The position numbers and the translations under genes are program-made. From CAIKBL01 sp050247235 (GTDB taxonomy: Bacteria > Pseudomonadota > Gammaproteobacteria > Ga0077536): a DNA stretch of 64,000 nucleotides. Location: contig JBFWUN010000001.1 of assembly GCA_050247235.1 (NCBI GenBank), positions 1 through 64,000 on the forward strand, read 5' to 3'. Of this stretch, positions 33,739 through 43,764 are shown one piece after another (the first letter of the stretch is position 1; every line of letters begins with the position of its first letter). The notes below the pieces were generated by a model, which saw only the letters and a list, made by a program, of their open reading frames with translations, was not told the origin of the DNA and did no database searches.

Positions 33739-36141
33739 TCAATGTCGCCGGACAGCGTCCGGATCCTGCTCGGTCTCGCGGGTCTCGGTCCGCACGGTGG
33801 AATCATAGTTCTCGGGCAGCGGTTCCGGCATCTTCTGCAGCGCAACGGTCAGTACTTCGTCAATCCACCGCACGGGCTTGATTGTCAGCCCTTCGAGAAT
33901 GTTCGCCGGAATCTCCTTCAACTCCCGTTCGTTCTCCACCGGGATGAGCACCGTCTTGATGCCGCCGCGAAGCGCGGCGAGCAGCTTCTCCTTGAGCCCT
34001 CCGATTGGAAGCACTTCGCCACGCAGTGTGATCTCGCCGGTCATCGCGACATCGCTGCGCACGGGAATACCGGTCAAGGCCGATACGAGCGAGGTACACA
34101 TTCCGACCCCCGCGCTCGGGCCGTCCTTGGGAGTCGCCCCTTCCGGCACGTGGAAGTGGACGTCGATGCCCTGGTAGAAATCAGGCCTGATCCCGAGCGA
34201 CGCCGCGCGGCTGCGCACCACTGTCATCGCAGCCTTGATGGACTCCTGCATCACGTCACCCAGGCGCCCGGTATAGGTCTCCTTGCCCTTGCCCGGCACG
34301 ATGACCGCCTCGATCGTGAGCAAGTCGCCCCCGACCTCGGTCCACGCGAGACCCGTGACCTGTCCCACGCGATCCTCTCCTTCCGCCAGTCCGAAACGGA
34401 AACGCTTGACGCCCAGGTACTTCTCCAGGGCCTTCGGGTTCACACTCACGGTCTTGCCGGTAGGCTTCTGCAGCACCTGCTTGACCACCTTGCGGCACAG
34501 ATTCGCGATCTCGCGTTCCAGGTTACGCACCCCCGCTTCACGCGTGTAGTACCGGATGACATCACGCAGCGCCGCCTCGCTGATCTGGAGTTCTGCGGAC
34601 TTCAATCCGTTTGCCTCCATCTGCTTCGGAATCAGGTAACGCTGCGCGATGCTGACCTTCTCGTCCTCCGTGTATCCCGCCAGGCGGATCACCTCCATGC
34701 GGTCGAGCAGGGGGGCCGGAATGTTCAGGCTGTTGGCGGTGGTCACGAACATCACCTCGGACAGGTCGTAATCAACCTCCAGGTAGTGATCGTTGAACGT
34801 CGAGTTCTGCTCCGGGTCCAGTACCTCGAGCAGCGCCGCAGCCGGGTCACCGCGAAAATCCATCGCCATCTTGTCGATTTCGTCCAACAGGAACAGCGGG
34901 TTGCGGTTGCCGATCTTCGCCATGCTCTGCACGATCTTGCCGGGCATCGAACCGACGTAGGTGCGGCGATGCCCGCGGATCTCAGCCTCGTCGCGCACGC
35001 CGCCGAGCGACATCCGCACGAACTTGCGGTTCGTCGCGCGCGCGATCGAACGACCGAGCGATGTCTTGCCGACACCCGGAGGCCCGACGAGGCAGAGGAT
35101 CGGGCCCTTCATCTTCTTCACCCGTTGCTGAACCGCGAGGTATTCGAGGATGCGTTCCTTGACCTTCTCGAGCCCATAATGATCCTCGTCGAGGATTTTC
35201 TCGGCCTCCGCGAGATTCGCGCTGACCTTCGAACGCGTCTTCCACGGAACGTTGAGGATCCAGTCCAGATAGTTCCGGACAACCGTCGCCTCCGCCGACA
35301 TCGGCGACATCATGCGCAGCTTCTTGAGCTCTGCATCAGCTTTCTTCCGGGCTTCCTTGTGCATGCCGGATTTCTTGATACGCGCCGCGAGTTCGTCGAA
35401 CTCATTCACCCCGTCTTCACCCTCGCCGAGTTCACTCTGGATCGCCTTCATCTGCTCGTTCAGGTAGTACTCGCGCTGACTCTTCTCCATTTGCTTCTTG
35501 ACGCGGCCCCGCAAGCGCTTCTCGACCTGCAGGAGATCGATCTCGGATTCCATGACGCTGATCAGATGTTCCAGCCGCTCCCGAAGATCGATGATCTCGA
35601 GGATCTTCTGCTTCTCGTTCAGCTTGATTGACAGGTGCGCGGCGATCGTGTCCGCGAGACGGGACGGGTCGTCGATGCTCGTCAGTGAAGACACGATTTC
35701 AGGCGGCACCTTCTTGTTCAGCTTCACATACTGGTCAAATTGGCTCATCAACGATCGAACGAGGATCTCGGCCTCCCGTTCGGAGATCGGGGCCTGCTCG
35801 ATGAGCTCGACGGTCGCCGCGTGGTACGTCACGCGGTCCACGAACTCCAGGATACTGGCGCGCTGGACTCCTTCCACGAGCACCTTGATCGTTCCGTCGG
35901 GGAGTCGCAGCAGTTGCAGAATGTTGGATACCGTCCCCACGGCATGGATGTCCGATAACTTGGGGTTGTCTTCACCCGCGCTCTTCTGGGCAACGAGCAG
36001 GATCTGCTTGGCTTCCTCCATCGCCTTCTCGAGCGCCTTGACGGACTTCTCCCGGCCGACGAACAGCGGAATCACCATATGCGGGTAGACCACGACGTCA
36101 CGCAGTGGCAGCAACGGGAGGAGTTCGGATCGTTCGTTCAT
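33739..36141 (-). CDS. lon: ATP-dependent protease La
   Basis: Homo-hexameric AAA+ protease degrading misfolded and regulatory proteins. The N-domain starts LLPLLPLRDVVVYPHMVIPL. The ATPase has Walker A GPPGVGKTSL and FLLDEIDKM. The proteolytic dyad is Ser676 in PKDGPSAGVGM and Lys719 in GGLKEKLLAA. 800 residues with a charged C-terminal tail. It is separated from clpX by a terminator-like hairpin, so it probably has its own, possibly heat-inducible, promoter. A 7-bp inverted repeat lies in its leader. Confidence 0.97.
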   Translation of the reverse strand: MNERSELLPLLPLRDVVVYPHMVIPLFVGREKSVKALEKAMEEAKQILLVAQKSAGEDNPKLSDIHAVGTVSNILQLLRLPDGTIKVLVEGVQRASILEFVDRVTYHAATVELIEQAPISEREAEILVRSLMSQFDQYVKLNKKVPPEIVSSLTSIDDPSRLADTIAAHLSIKLNEKQKILEIIDLRERLEHLISVMESEIDLLQVEKRLRGRVKKQMEKSQREYYLNEQMKAIQSELGEGEDGVNEFDELAARIKKSGMHKEARKKADAELKKLRMMSPMSAEATVVRNYLDWILNVPWKTRSKVSANLAEAEKILDEDHYGLEKVKERILEYLAVQQRVKKMKGPILCLVGPPGVGKTSLGRSIARATNRKFVRMSLGGVRDEAEIRGHRRTYVGSMPGKIVQSMAKIGNRNPLFLLDEIDKMAMDFRGDPAAALLEVLDPEQNSTFNDHYLEVDYDLSEVMFVTTANSLNIPAPLLDRMEVIRLAGYTEDEKVSIAQRYLIPKQMEANGLKSAELQISEAALRDVIRYYTREAGVRNLEREIANLCRKVVKQVLQKPTGKTVSVNPKALEKYLGVKRFRFGLAEGEDRVGQVTGLAWTEVGGDLLTIEAVIVPGKGKETYTGRLGDVMQESIKAAMTVVRSRAASLGIRPDFYQGIDVHFHVPEGATPKDGPSAGVGMCTSLVSALTGIPVRSDVAMTGEITLRGEVLPIGGLKEKLLAALRGGIKTVLIPVENERELKEIPANILEGLTIKPVRWIDEVLTVALQKMPEPLPENYDSTVRTETRETEQDPDAVRRH

Positions 36142-36164
36142 GGCGGGTACAACCTATCGGATTG

Positions 36165-36183
36165 GGTCGCGCGAAACGCGACC
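36165..36183. promoter_or_regulatory. Inverted repeat in the lon leader
   Basis: GGTCGCG (36165-36171) pairs perfectly with CGCGACC (36177-36183) around a five-base centre, 24-42 bp upstream of the lon ATG. It could be an operator or an mRNA hairpin near the ribosome-binding region. No consensus heat-shock promoter could be fixed around it. Confidence 0.4.
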
Positions 36184-36221
36184 GGAGGGACCTGGGGAGC
36201 ATGCGAGGGGCACGAACGAGA

Positions 36222-36268
36222 AAGGGACACCGCGGGGCGCGTTTCGCACACCCGGTCCGGTGTCCCTT
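36222..36268 (-). terminator. Terminator-like hairpin between clpX and lon
   Basis: AAGGGACACCG (36222-36232) and its exact complement at 36258-36268 form an 11-bp stem with a 25-base loop. On the minus strand the stem starts 13 bp after the clpX stop and is followed by TTCTCG, so it can end or reduce transcription from clpX into lon. The large loop makes it less than ideal. Confidence 0.6.
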
Positions 36269-36281
36269 GCAGCGGAGCTCA

Positions 36282-37562
<1,281 letters not shown>

Positions 37563-37625
37563 TCGCGCGTCCTCGCTACTCTGCTCGTTGCACTTCGCAA
37601 CCGGTCACGTTGTTCCCGTCATCGC

Positions 37626-38279
37626 TCAGCGCGACGCGTCGGGCGCCTTCATTGACTCGCGCTTTTCGAGCACCGCGTCGATCAGCCCGTACGCCTGAGC
37701 TTCCTCGGCGCTCATGAAGTTATCGCGGTCGGTGTCGTTTGCCACCTTCTCGACCGGCTGACCCGTATGGCTGGCCAGTATCGCGTTGAGCCTGTCGCGC
37801 GCTTTGAGAATTTCCCGGGCATGGATGTCGATATCCGTCGCCTGGCCCTGGAACCCGCCGAGCGGCTGATGGATCATCACGCGGGAATGCGGGAGGCAGT
37901 AACGCTTGCCCGGAGCGCCGGCGCACAACAGGAGCGCCCCCATGCTCGCCGCCTGGCCGATGCACAGCGTGCTGACCTGCGGCTTGATGAACTGCATCGT
38001 GTCGTAAATCGCCAGACCGGCGGTCACCACGCCACCCGGCGAGTTGATGTAGAGATTGATGTCCTTGTCCGGATTCTCGGACTCGAGGAACAGCAGCTGG
38101 GCGACGATGACATTGGCCACGTGGTCGTCGACCGGCCCTACCAGGAAAATGACGCGCTCCTTTAAAAGGCGGCTGTAGATGTCGTACGCGCGCTCCCCTC
38201 GGGCCGTCTGCTCGACGACCATCGGGACCAAGTTAAGCCCTCGGATTTCCTGGAATTTCGTATCACTCGAAAGAATCAA
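37626..38279 (-). CDS. clpP: ATP-dependent Clp protease proteolytic subunit
   Basis: Serine protease forming the tetradecameric barrel used by ClpX and ClpA. The triad is Ser112 (GQAASMGA), His137 (MIHQPLGG) and Asp186 (TDRDNF), one residue offset from E. coli precursor numbering. That supports the TTG start at 38279, which keeps a propeptide before LNLVPMVVEQ, has GGAG 8 bases upstream and directly follows the tig stop. Alternatives are a TTG at 38231 with GAGGG ahead and an ATG at 38222. 217 residues. Both unfoldase partners are encoded in this window. Confidence 0.95.
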   Translation of the reverse strand: MILSSDTKFQEIRGLNLVPMVVEQTARGERAYDIYSRLLKERVIFLVGPVDDHVANVIVAQLLFLESENPDKDINLYINSPGGVVTAGLAIYDTMQFIKPQVSTLCIGQAASMGALLLCAGAPGKRYCLPHSRVMIHQPLGGFQGQATDIDIHAREILKARDRLNAILASHTGQPVEKVANDTDRDNFMSAEEAQAYGLIDAVLEKRESMKAPDASR

Positions 38280-39626
38280 TTAAGCGTCTCCGTTGGAGGT
38301 CTCTCGGGCAGTCTGCCTCGGATTCATAAGGTCGTCAAACGAGATGGAAACAGGTGTCACCTGGGCACGATCGGCCACCCATTTGACCGCTTCTTCCTCG
38401 AGGACGAGGCCTTCTATTTCCTGCAGTCGCCGCGGATCTTCGTAGTACCACTTCACCAGTGCATCCGGCTGTTCGTACGACGCCGCCATGGCCTCCACGC
38501 GCGCCCGGACCTTGGACGGCTGCGCGGTGATGCCGGCCTGCTTGATGATTTCGGCCATCACCAGCCCGAGCTTTACCCGGTTCGCGGCCGGCGCTTCGAA
38601 CGCGCTCAGGTCCTGTGCGCCGCCAAGTTGCGCCGGGTCCATGCCCCGCATCATGAGCGAGCGCTGCATCTCCTGGAGCATGCGCTGGCACTCCGCGTGA
38701 ATCAGCGCTTTCGGAAGATCCAACGTGTGCTGCTCGCGGATGCGTTCGAGCACCTGGCCGTTGAAACGCCGTTCGAGTGCGCGATCGCGCTCCCGTTCCA
38801 TGTTTTCCCTGACTTCGCGGCGGAACGTCGCGAGGTCTCCGTCTTCGACCCCGAAGCGCTTGAAAAAATCCGCGTCGAGTTCCGGCAGAACGGGTTCTTC
38901 CACTTTCTTCACCGTAACGGCGAAGGAGACGCCGCGTCCGGCCAGTGCCGCGTTGTGGTACTCGGCGGGGAAACTCAGCGCGAGCGTGCGCGCTTCGCCC
39001 GTCGTCGCGCCGTGGAGGCCCTGCTCGAAGCCATCGATCATCCGGCCTTGACCGAGCACCAGCGGGAAATCCGTCGCACTGCCGTTCTCGAACGGGGCGT
39101 TCTCGCCCTCGAGCGTTCCGGCGAAATCGAGCGTCAGCTTGTCGCCGTCCGCGGCCGGTCGCGCGACTTCACGCCAGGTCTGGGCCTGTTGTCGCAGTAC
39201 ACCCACCATCTTGTCGACATCTTCTTCGGAGATTTCGCATGCGGGGCGCTCGACGACGAGTGTTTCGAAAGTCGCCAGCGTGACTTCGGGGAAGATTTCG
39301 AACGTGGCGGTATAGCTCAGGCCCTGTCCCTCGCCCGCAGTCACCGGCTCTATCACGGGATCGGTGACCGGGCGCAACTGGTGCTGCCCCACCGCCTCGG
39401 CGAACGACGAGCGCACGACTTCCGAAATCACCTCGCCACGGATGCGGGCGCCGAACTGGCGCTCGATGACCTTGGCCGGCGCCTTGCCGGGCCGGAAACC
39501 GTCGACCCGCGCGCTCCGCGCCACGCTCTGGAGCCGATCGCGTACCATCCCCACGATCTTCTCCTCGGGGATGTCGATGCGAAGGCGTCGTTCCAGTCCA
39601 CCGGGTTGCTCTAGTGATACCTGCAT
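38280..39626 (-). CDS. tig: Trigger factor
   Basis: Ribosome-associated chaperone with peptidyl-prolyl isomerase activity, meeting nascent chains at the tunnel exit. The ribosome-docking signature GFRPGKAPAKV lies near residues 43-53. The FKBP-like domain is in the middle (DKLTLDFAGTLEGE onward), and the helical arms domain fills the C-terminal half. 448 residues. First gene of the tig-clpP-clpX group, with clpP starting immediately after its stop. Confidence 0.95.
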   Translation of the reverse strand: MQVSLEQPGGLERRLRIDIPEEKIVGMVRDRLQSVARSARVDGFRPGKAPAKVIERQFGARIRGEVISEVVRSSFAEAVGQHQLRPVTDPVIEPVTAGEGQGLSYTATFEIFPEVTLATFETLVVERPACEISEEDVDKMVGVLRQQAQTWREVARPAADGDKLTLDFAGTLEGENAPFENGSATDFPLVLGQGRMIDGFEQGLHGATTGEARTLALSFPAEYHNAALAGRGVSFAVTVKKVEEPVLPELDADFFKRFGVEDGDLATFRREVRENMERERDRALERRFNGQVLERIREQHTLDLPKALIHAECQRMLQEMQRSLMMRGMDPAQLGGAQDLSAFEAPAANRVKLGLVMAEIIKQAGITAQPSKVRARVEAMAASYEQPDALVKWYYEDPRRLQEIEGLVLEEEAVKWVADRAQVTPVSISFDDLMNPRQTARETSNGDA

Positions 39627-39717
39627 ACTTCCTCGATACTTTGTTTACGCAAGGTGCGATTCAATTCGGATGTCGGCTGGAGATGGAAATGCGTGCCGAA
39701 GCTGTCCGCGCGCCTGG

Positions 39718-39802
39718 TGGTGCGAAAGGAGAGACTCGAACTCTCACGGGTTGCCCCACTGGTACCTAAAACCAGCGCGTCTACCAATTTCGCCACTTTC
39801 GC
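39718..39802 (-). tRNA. tRNA-Leu (TAG)
   Basis: The minus strand gives an 85-nt class II tRNA beginning GCGAAAGTGGCGAAATTGG. It has the anticodon TAG between GCTGGTT and GGTACCAG, a long variable arm TGGGGCAACCCG, T-arm GAGTTCGAGTCTC, and an acceptor ending CTTTCGCA with encoded CCA. It lies 91 bp upstream of tig, a placement also known from other gammaproteobacteria. Confidence 0.96.
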
Positions 39803-39916
39803 ACGGGTTCGGGCACGGCAGGCTTTGCCGCTGGAATTCCACGCGCATGTCCGCAAGGTCGGGGCGGGTGTCCGGCCCAGTTGGGGGTCGGGGCTTCCGT
39901 CGACTGATCGGCCGGC

Positions 39917-39922
39917 ATTATA
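39917..39922 (-). promoter_or_regulatory. Possible -10 box for tRNA-Leu and the tig operon
   Basis: A perfect TATAAT on the minus strand lies 115 bp upstream of the tRNA-Leu 5' end. No good -35 stands 16-18 bp further upstream, so the call rests on the -10 alone. A plus-strand TATACT at 39979-39984 may serve the divergent glutaredoxin gene in the same way. Confidence 0.35.
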
Positions 39923-40033
39923 GGCACAGCGCCCGACCTTTGACACCCTGGAAATCAGGCCTTTGCGCCACGCGATGCTATACTCCGCGGTCATCGGATC
40001 AATCCTTCCCGCCCCCTCAGGAGCACATCGGCA

Positions 40034-40549
40034 ATGACTCGAAGGCGTGCAGGTCTCGGACTCGGCGGTGCGGTGATAGTGCTTTCATTGACGGTTCCCC
40101 CGGCCGCGGCTGCGCGGACCGTCGTCGAGTGTCGTGAGCCCGATGGCACGATCACCTTTCGCGACCGCTGTGCCCCGGAACAGACAAAGACCGGGGAGAA
40201 GCGGTTGCGCAACGCGCCGGCGCGCGGCCCGACCTCAGCTGCTGACATCGCGAAGAAGTCACCCGTGATCCTCTACGTCGTCCCGGCCTGCGACACCTGC
40301 GACCTCCTGCGACTTCAGTTGGAGACGCGCGGCATCCCGTTCACTGAAATGGATGTCAGCACCAACCGCGCCAGCCAGGATGCACTGGAAACAGCCTCCG
40401 GGGCCCTTACGGTTCCGACCGTGACGATCGGAAGCGAGGTCCTCCAGGGATTCGATCGCGCGAACCTCGACGCACGCCTCACGGCCGTGGGTTATCCGGC
40501 GCCGGCAGTGAAGCCGACCTCGACAGACGACCCGGCGACAAACCGCTGA
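40034..40549 (+). CDS. Exported glutaredoxin-like protein with DUF4124 N-terminus
   Basis: Periplasmic thiol-disulfide protein of glutaredoxin fold. Residues 1-27 form a signal peptide ending PPAAAA. A short DUF4124-like stretch VVECREPDGTITFRDRC follows. The glutaredoxin domain (about 76-155) has the CxxC active site C86-DT-C89, the conserved cis-Pro segment LTVPTVTIG and the GFDRANLDARL C-terminal helix. 171 residues. With the VKOR fusion it suggests well-developed periplasmic thiol chemistry. Partner unknown. Confidence 0.82.
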   Translation: MTRRRAGLGLGGAVIVLSLTVPPAAAARTVVECREPDGTITFRDRCAPEQTKTGEKRLRNAPARGPTSAADIAKKSPVILYVVPACDTCDLLRLQLETRGIPFTEMDVSTNRASQDALETASGALTVPTVTIGSEVLQGFDRANLDARLTAVGYPAPAVKPTSTDDPATNR

Positions 40550-40573
40550 GCGAACCGCGTGGCCAGCGGGACC

Positions 40574-41002
40574 ATGCTCGACACCGCCCTCGCCGCCGAA
40601 GCGGCGTTCTACCGCGCGTTCGAACTCGGTGACCCCGAAGCCATGATGAGCGTATGGGCTGAACTCCCGGAGATCCGCTGCATCCATCCGCTCGGCCCAC
40701 TGCTGACGGGTCCCGCGGCGATCCGCGCGAGCTGGATGGAACTGTTCCGAGCCCAGTTGCCGCGCCGCTTCGAGATTGAACGCGTCAACGTCGTGCGCGC
40801 AGGCGGACTCGCGGTACATACCGTGTACGAGACGATCACGCTGCCCCTGCAGCGCCAGCGCTTTTCCCCGTTGCTCGCGACCAACGTCTACCGGGAAAGC
40901 CGCGGCGAGTGGCGGATGGTGCTGCATCATGCGAGCCCGGTCGGCGCCTCGGAAGCAGCGCCGACTTTCGACGTGAACGAGTCGAACGCAACCCGTCATT
41001 GA
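40574..41002 (+). CDS. SnoaL/DUF4440-like NTF2-fold protein
   Basis: Small NTF2-fold protein. It starts MLDTALAAEAAFYRAFELGD, has the typical MMSVWAELPEIRCIHPLGP and GPAAIRASWMELF helices, and ends with a beta-sheet containing GEWRMVLHHASP. 142 residues from the ATG at 40574; a GTG at 40559 is an alternative. Members act as small hydrolases, isomerases or ligand carriers, and a specific role cannot be given. It lies just downstream of the glutaredoxin-like gene on the same strand. Confidence 0.75.
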   Translation: MLDTALAAEAAFYRAFELGDPEAMMSVWAELPEIRCIHPLGPLLTGPAAIRASWMELFRAQLPRRFEIERVNVVRAGGLAVHTVYETITLPLQRQRFSPLLATNVYRESRGEWRMVLHHASPVGASEAAPTFDVNESNATRH

Positions 41003-41069
41003 GCTTCCGAACCGCGTCCGCGCGGGGGGCCGCCGGGTCGCCCGCCCTGACGCCCCCCACGACCGGCAC

Positions 41070-42152
41070 TTATCGGGCGACCTGCTCGCGCCGGCGGAGA
41101 ACGTTGTAGACGGTGACCGGGCCGCGCGGGTCGCGGATGTCGAGTACGCAGGGCGCCGTGAACACGAGCGAGGCGCGACCGGCGACGGCGCGGCGGACTT
41201 CCTCCGACGCCAGCATGGAAAGCGGCTCCGCCTGGTCGCACAGGCGTGCCGCCACGTTGACCACGTCCCCGACCACGGAAAAATCCGGATGGGTGACGGT
41301 ACCCAGGTTGCCGACAAGCACCTCGCCACAGTGCACCCCGGCGCAGACCGGCAGCATGGCCGAACCGGCTTCGAGCTTGCGGCGCGTCACTTCCAGTATC
41401 TCGATGCCGCACGCGCTTGCCTCGAGTATCCGACGGGGCGAGTCGAATACCGCCGTCACCCCGTCGCCCGCGCAGCGCTCGACGTACCCGCCGTGTCGAT
41501 AGACGCACTCCACCTGCAGCGCGAGCTGCGTTGCGAGCATGTCGAACAGCGCGCCCGGCGCGATCCCCGCATGTGGGTCCGCGGGCGCGCAGACACGCGA
41601 GACGAGAATGCACACATCTTGAGCCTCGGGTGCCGGGAACGATCCCGTTGCCGCATACGCATCGAGCATCCGGCGCGTCCGCTGCGAAAACTCGGGCCTC
41701 AGGTCCGTGCGGCCATGATCCCGTTCGCGCAGCGCCGCAGACTTCAGAAGCCGCCCTCCCAGCCGCGCCTTGAGCGTGTGCGGGCTGATTGGCTTGGTGA
41801 TGAAATCGTCGGCGCCGGCTTCGAACGCGCGCGTGGCAGCGAGTTCCTCGTCGACCACGGTAATGCAGATGATCGGCGTGACGCGGTAGCGATCGTTCGC
41901 ACGGATGCGACGGCAGAGCTCCGTGCCGTCCATGCCGGGCAGGTTGAGGTCGATCAGAAACGCGTCGACCTGCCGTTCCGAGCACAGGTGCAGGCACTTC
42001 TCGCCCTGTTCAGCCTCGAGGACCCGGTATCCGTCCGCATGAAGCATCCGGGCGAGCACGGTGCGGACGGTGCGGTCGTCATCGGTGACGAGAACTGTCT
42101 TTTCGCCCCCGGGCAGATGCCACGCAGGGCGACGCACAGCCGTAATTGACAC
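41070..42152 (-). CDS. Response regulator with class III nucleotide cyclase-like output domain
   Basis: A receiver domain (residues about 17-135) with acidic residues Asp24/Asp25, phosphoacceptor Asp68 in FLIDLNLPGMDG and Lys120 in FITKP. It is fused to a cyclase homology domain (about 170-330). The second metal-binding region CAGDGVTAVFDS and the Asn/Arg stretch VVNVAARLCDQAEP are present. At the first metal site, where FxDIxGFT is expected, the sequence reads ILVSRVCAPADP without the Asp. So it may be a degenerate cyclase. The GTG at 42152 has GGGGGA ahead. 360 residues. No cognate kinase nearby. Confidence 0.82.
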   Translation of the reverse strand: MSITAVRRPAWHLPGGEKTVLVTDDDRTVRTVLARMLHADGYRVLEAEQGEKCLHLCSERQVDAFLIDLNLPGMDGTELCRRIRANDRYRVTPIICITVVDEELAATRAFEAGADDFITKPISPHTLKARLGGRLLKSAALRERDHGRTDLRPEFSQRTRRMLDAYAATGSFPAPEAQDVCILVSRVCAPADPHAGIAPGALFDMLATQLALQVECVYRHGGYVERCAGDGVTAVFDSPRRILEASACGIEILEVTRRKLEAGSAMLPVCAGVHCGEVLVGNLGTVTHPDFSVVGDVVNVAARLCDQAEPLSMLASEEVRRAVAGRASLVFTAPCVLDIRDPRGPVTVYNVLRRREQVAR

Positions 42153-42513
42153 CTTCGAATCCCCCGGCTTTGACTGCCTGCCCGGACACCAACGTTCGCG
42201 CGCGTCAAACTGATAAGCGATCGCGAATCTTCTGCCGGCGCTTCGTGGCACCGCGCGCCCGTCCCCGGCGGCGGGCGCAGGAATTCGTCCAGGCGTCGGG
42301 TAAGATGCCACAGCCGGTCCGGGCTGTCGCTCCCCCGCGTCTCCCGCGTAGACTTCGACACCCATTGTCGAGACATTCCGTGCCTGATTCGCTGCCGCGC
42401 AGGGAGACGTTCCGCGGGACCTCTGGTGACCCGTCGCATCGACGGAACCCGTCGATGACGATGCCTCGTGGGCACGCGATCGCCGGTCACCTGTGATCGC
42501 TGCGCGCGCAACG
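42153..42513. other. 361-bp divergent intergenic region with a perfect inverted repeat
   Basis: No convincing gene is seen. It separates the response regulator-cyclase (minus) from the MFS transporter (plus). CATCGACG (42437-42444) and CGTCGATG (42450-42457) form a perfect 8-bp inverted repeat with a five-base centre, 57-77 bp before the transporter ATG, a plausible operator. A TAAGAT at about 42301 may be a -10, without a convincing -35. Confidence 0.5.
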
Positions 42514-43755
42514 ATGCCTCCTCCCGACTCGCGCATGCGTCAGGCCGTCATCCTCGGCCTCATCGGTCTTACCCTCGCGCTCGCTTACGGCAGCTGGTAC
42601 GCGTACAGCGTCTTCCTCGTCGCGCTGCTGGAGGAGTTCGGCTGGAGTCGTTCGGTGCTCGGTGGGGCATTCTCGGTGTTCGCGCTGGTGCAGGGCGCCG
42701 CGAATCCGCTGCTGGGAATGCTGTGCGACCGGGTGCAGCCACCGCAGATCGTCCTCGCGGGCAGCGTGCTGCTGGGTGGCGCGCTCTACGCGAACAGCTT
42801 CATTGCCGCGCCCTGGCAGCTGTACATCGGGTTCGGGATCTGCACGGCGCTCGCGGTCGCGTGCTGCGGCTGGATCCCCGCTGTCGTCCAGGTACACCGC
42901 CGCTTTCGGCCACGGCTCGGGCTGGCGCTTGGCATCGTAAGCTCCGGTGTTGGCGTCGGCATGCTGGTCGTGGTGCCCTGGTGCGAATGGCTGATCGAGA
43001 CCGGCGGGTGGCGCAGTGCATTCCGCGTGCTCGGCCTGACCTGTACCGCGTGCATCCTGCCTGCCGCGCTCTACTTGTTGCGTGAGGCGCGCGACACCAG
43101 ACACCCGCACCCGCAGCGCGAGGTTTCCCCAGGCCCTGCCTCCCCGGTCCGCGCACCGACCCTGCGCGAAGCGCTGCGCACGACGCCATTCTGGCTGATG
43201 CTCGTGACGTTCCTGTGCGGAAGTATCTGCTCGCAGACTTTGCATGTGCACCAGGTCGCGTTCCTCGTGGACCACGGCATTCCGGCCATGGCCGCGGCGT
43301 CCGTCGTGGGAGTCGTCGGAGTGGCGAGCATCGTCGGCAAGACCGGTGGAGGCTGGCTGTCCGACCGCATCGACCGCGAACTGGTCTTCGTGTGTGGGAT
43401 CGGAATCCTGGTAACTGCCGTGGGCGCACTGCTGCTCGTCGGGCGTACCGGGTTTGCCGGATTCGCGTACGTCTACGCGGTGATGCTGGGGCTCGGTTAT
43501 GCAGTCACCGCGGCGCTCACGCCCGCAATGGTCAGTGATCGCTTCCAGGGCCCGCACTTCGGCGCAATCATGGGCGTCTGCCTGTTCGGCAGCGCCTCGG
43601 GTAGCGCGCTCGGTCCATGGTTGAGCGGCTGGCTGCACGACCGGACGGGCAGTTACGACCTTCCCTTCGCGCTCATCGCCGCGGTCGGTGCGCTCGCCGG
43701 CGCCGCCGGCTGGCGCGCACGCACATTGCGGCGACGCGCCGCCGACGGGACATGA
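42514..43755 (+). CDS. MFS transporter, monocarboxylate/OFA-like
   Basis: Twelve-segment major facilitator. It starts near VILGLIGLTLALAYGSWYAY and shows FGWSRSVLGGAFSVFALVQG, LGLALGIVSSGVGVGM and a central loop rich in Pro/His (RDTRHPHPQREVSPGPA). The second half has GKTGGGWLSDRIDREL and GPWLSGWLHDRTGSYDLPF. The pattern resembles monocarboxylate or oxalate:formate-type carriers. 413 residues from the ATG at 42514; a GTG at 42493 is possible. Substrate unknown. It is convergent with the MacB-like permease gene and 9 bp from its end. Confidence 0.83.
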   Translation: MPPPDSRMRQAVILGLIGLTLALAYGSWYAYSVFLVALLEEFGWSRSVLGGAFSVFALVQGAANPLLGMLCDRVQPPQIVLAGSVLLGGALYANSFIAAPWQLYIGFGICTALAVACCGWIPAVVQVHRRFRPRLGLALGIVSSGVGVGMLVVVPWCEWLIETGGWRSAFRVLGLTCTACILPAALYLLREARDTRHPHPQREVSPGPASPVRAPTLREALRTTPFWLMLVTFLCGSICSQTLHVHQVAFLVDHGIPAMAAASVVGVVGVASIVGKTGGGWLSDRIDRELVFVCGIGILVTAVGALLLVGRTGFAGFAYVYAVMLGLGYAVTAALTPAMVSDRFQGPHFGAIMGVCLFGSASGSALGPWLSGWLHDRTGSYDLPFALIAAVGALAGAAGWRARTLRRRAADGT

Positions 43756-43764
43756 GGGCCATCC

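Noticed and set aside
33538..35631. Long plus-strand frame opposite lon
   Set aside because: Antisense shadow of lon, whose catalytic motifs are intact; no signal or domain in the shadow.
39940..39945. TTGACA as -35 of the glutaredoxin-like gene
   Set aside because: The nearest -10 (TATACT at 39979) is 33 bp away, far from the 16-18 bp needed, so the pair does not form a promoter.
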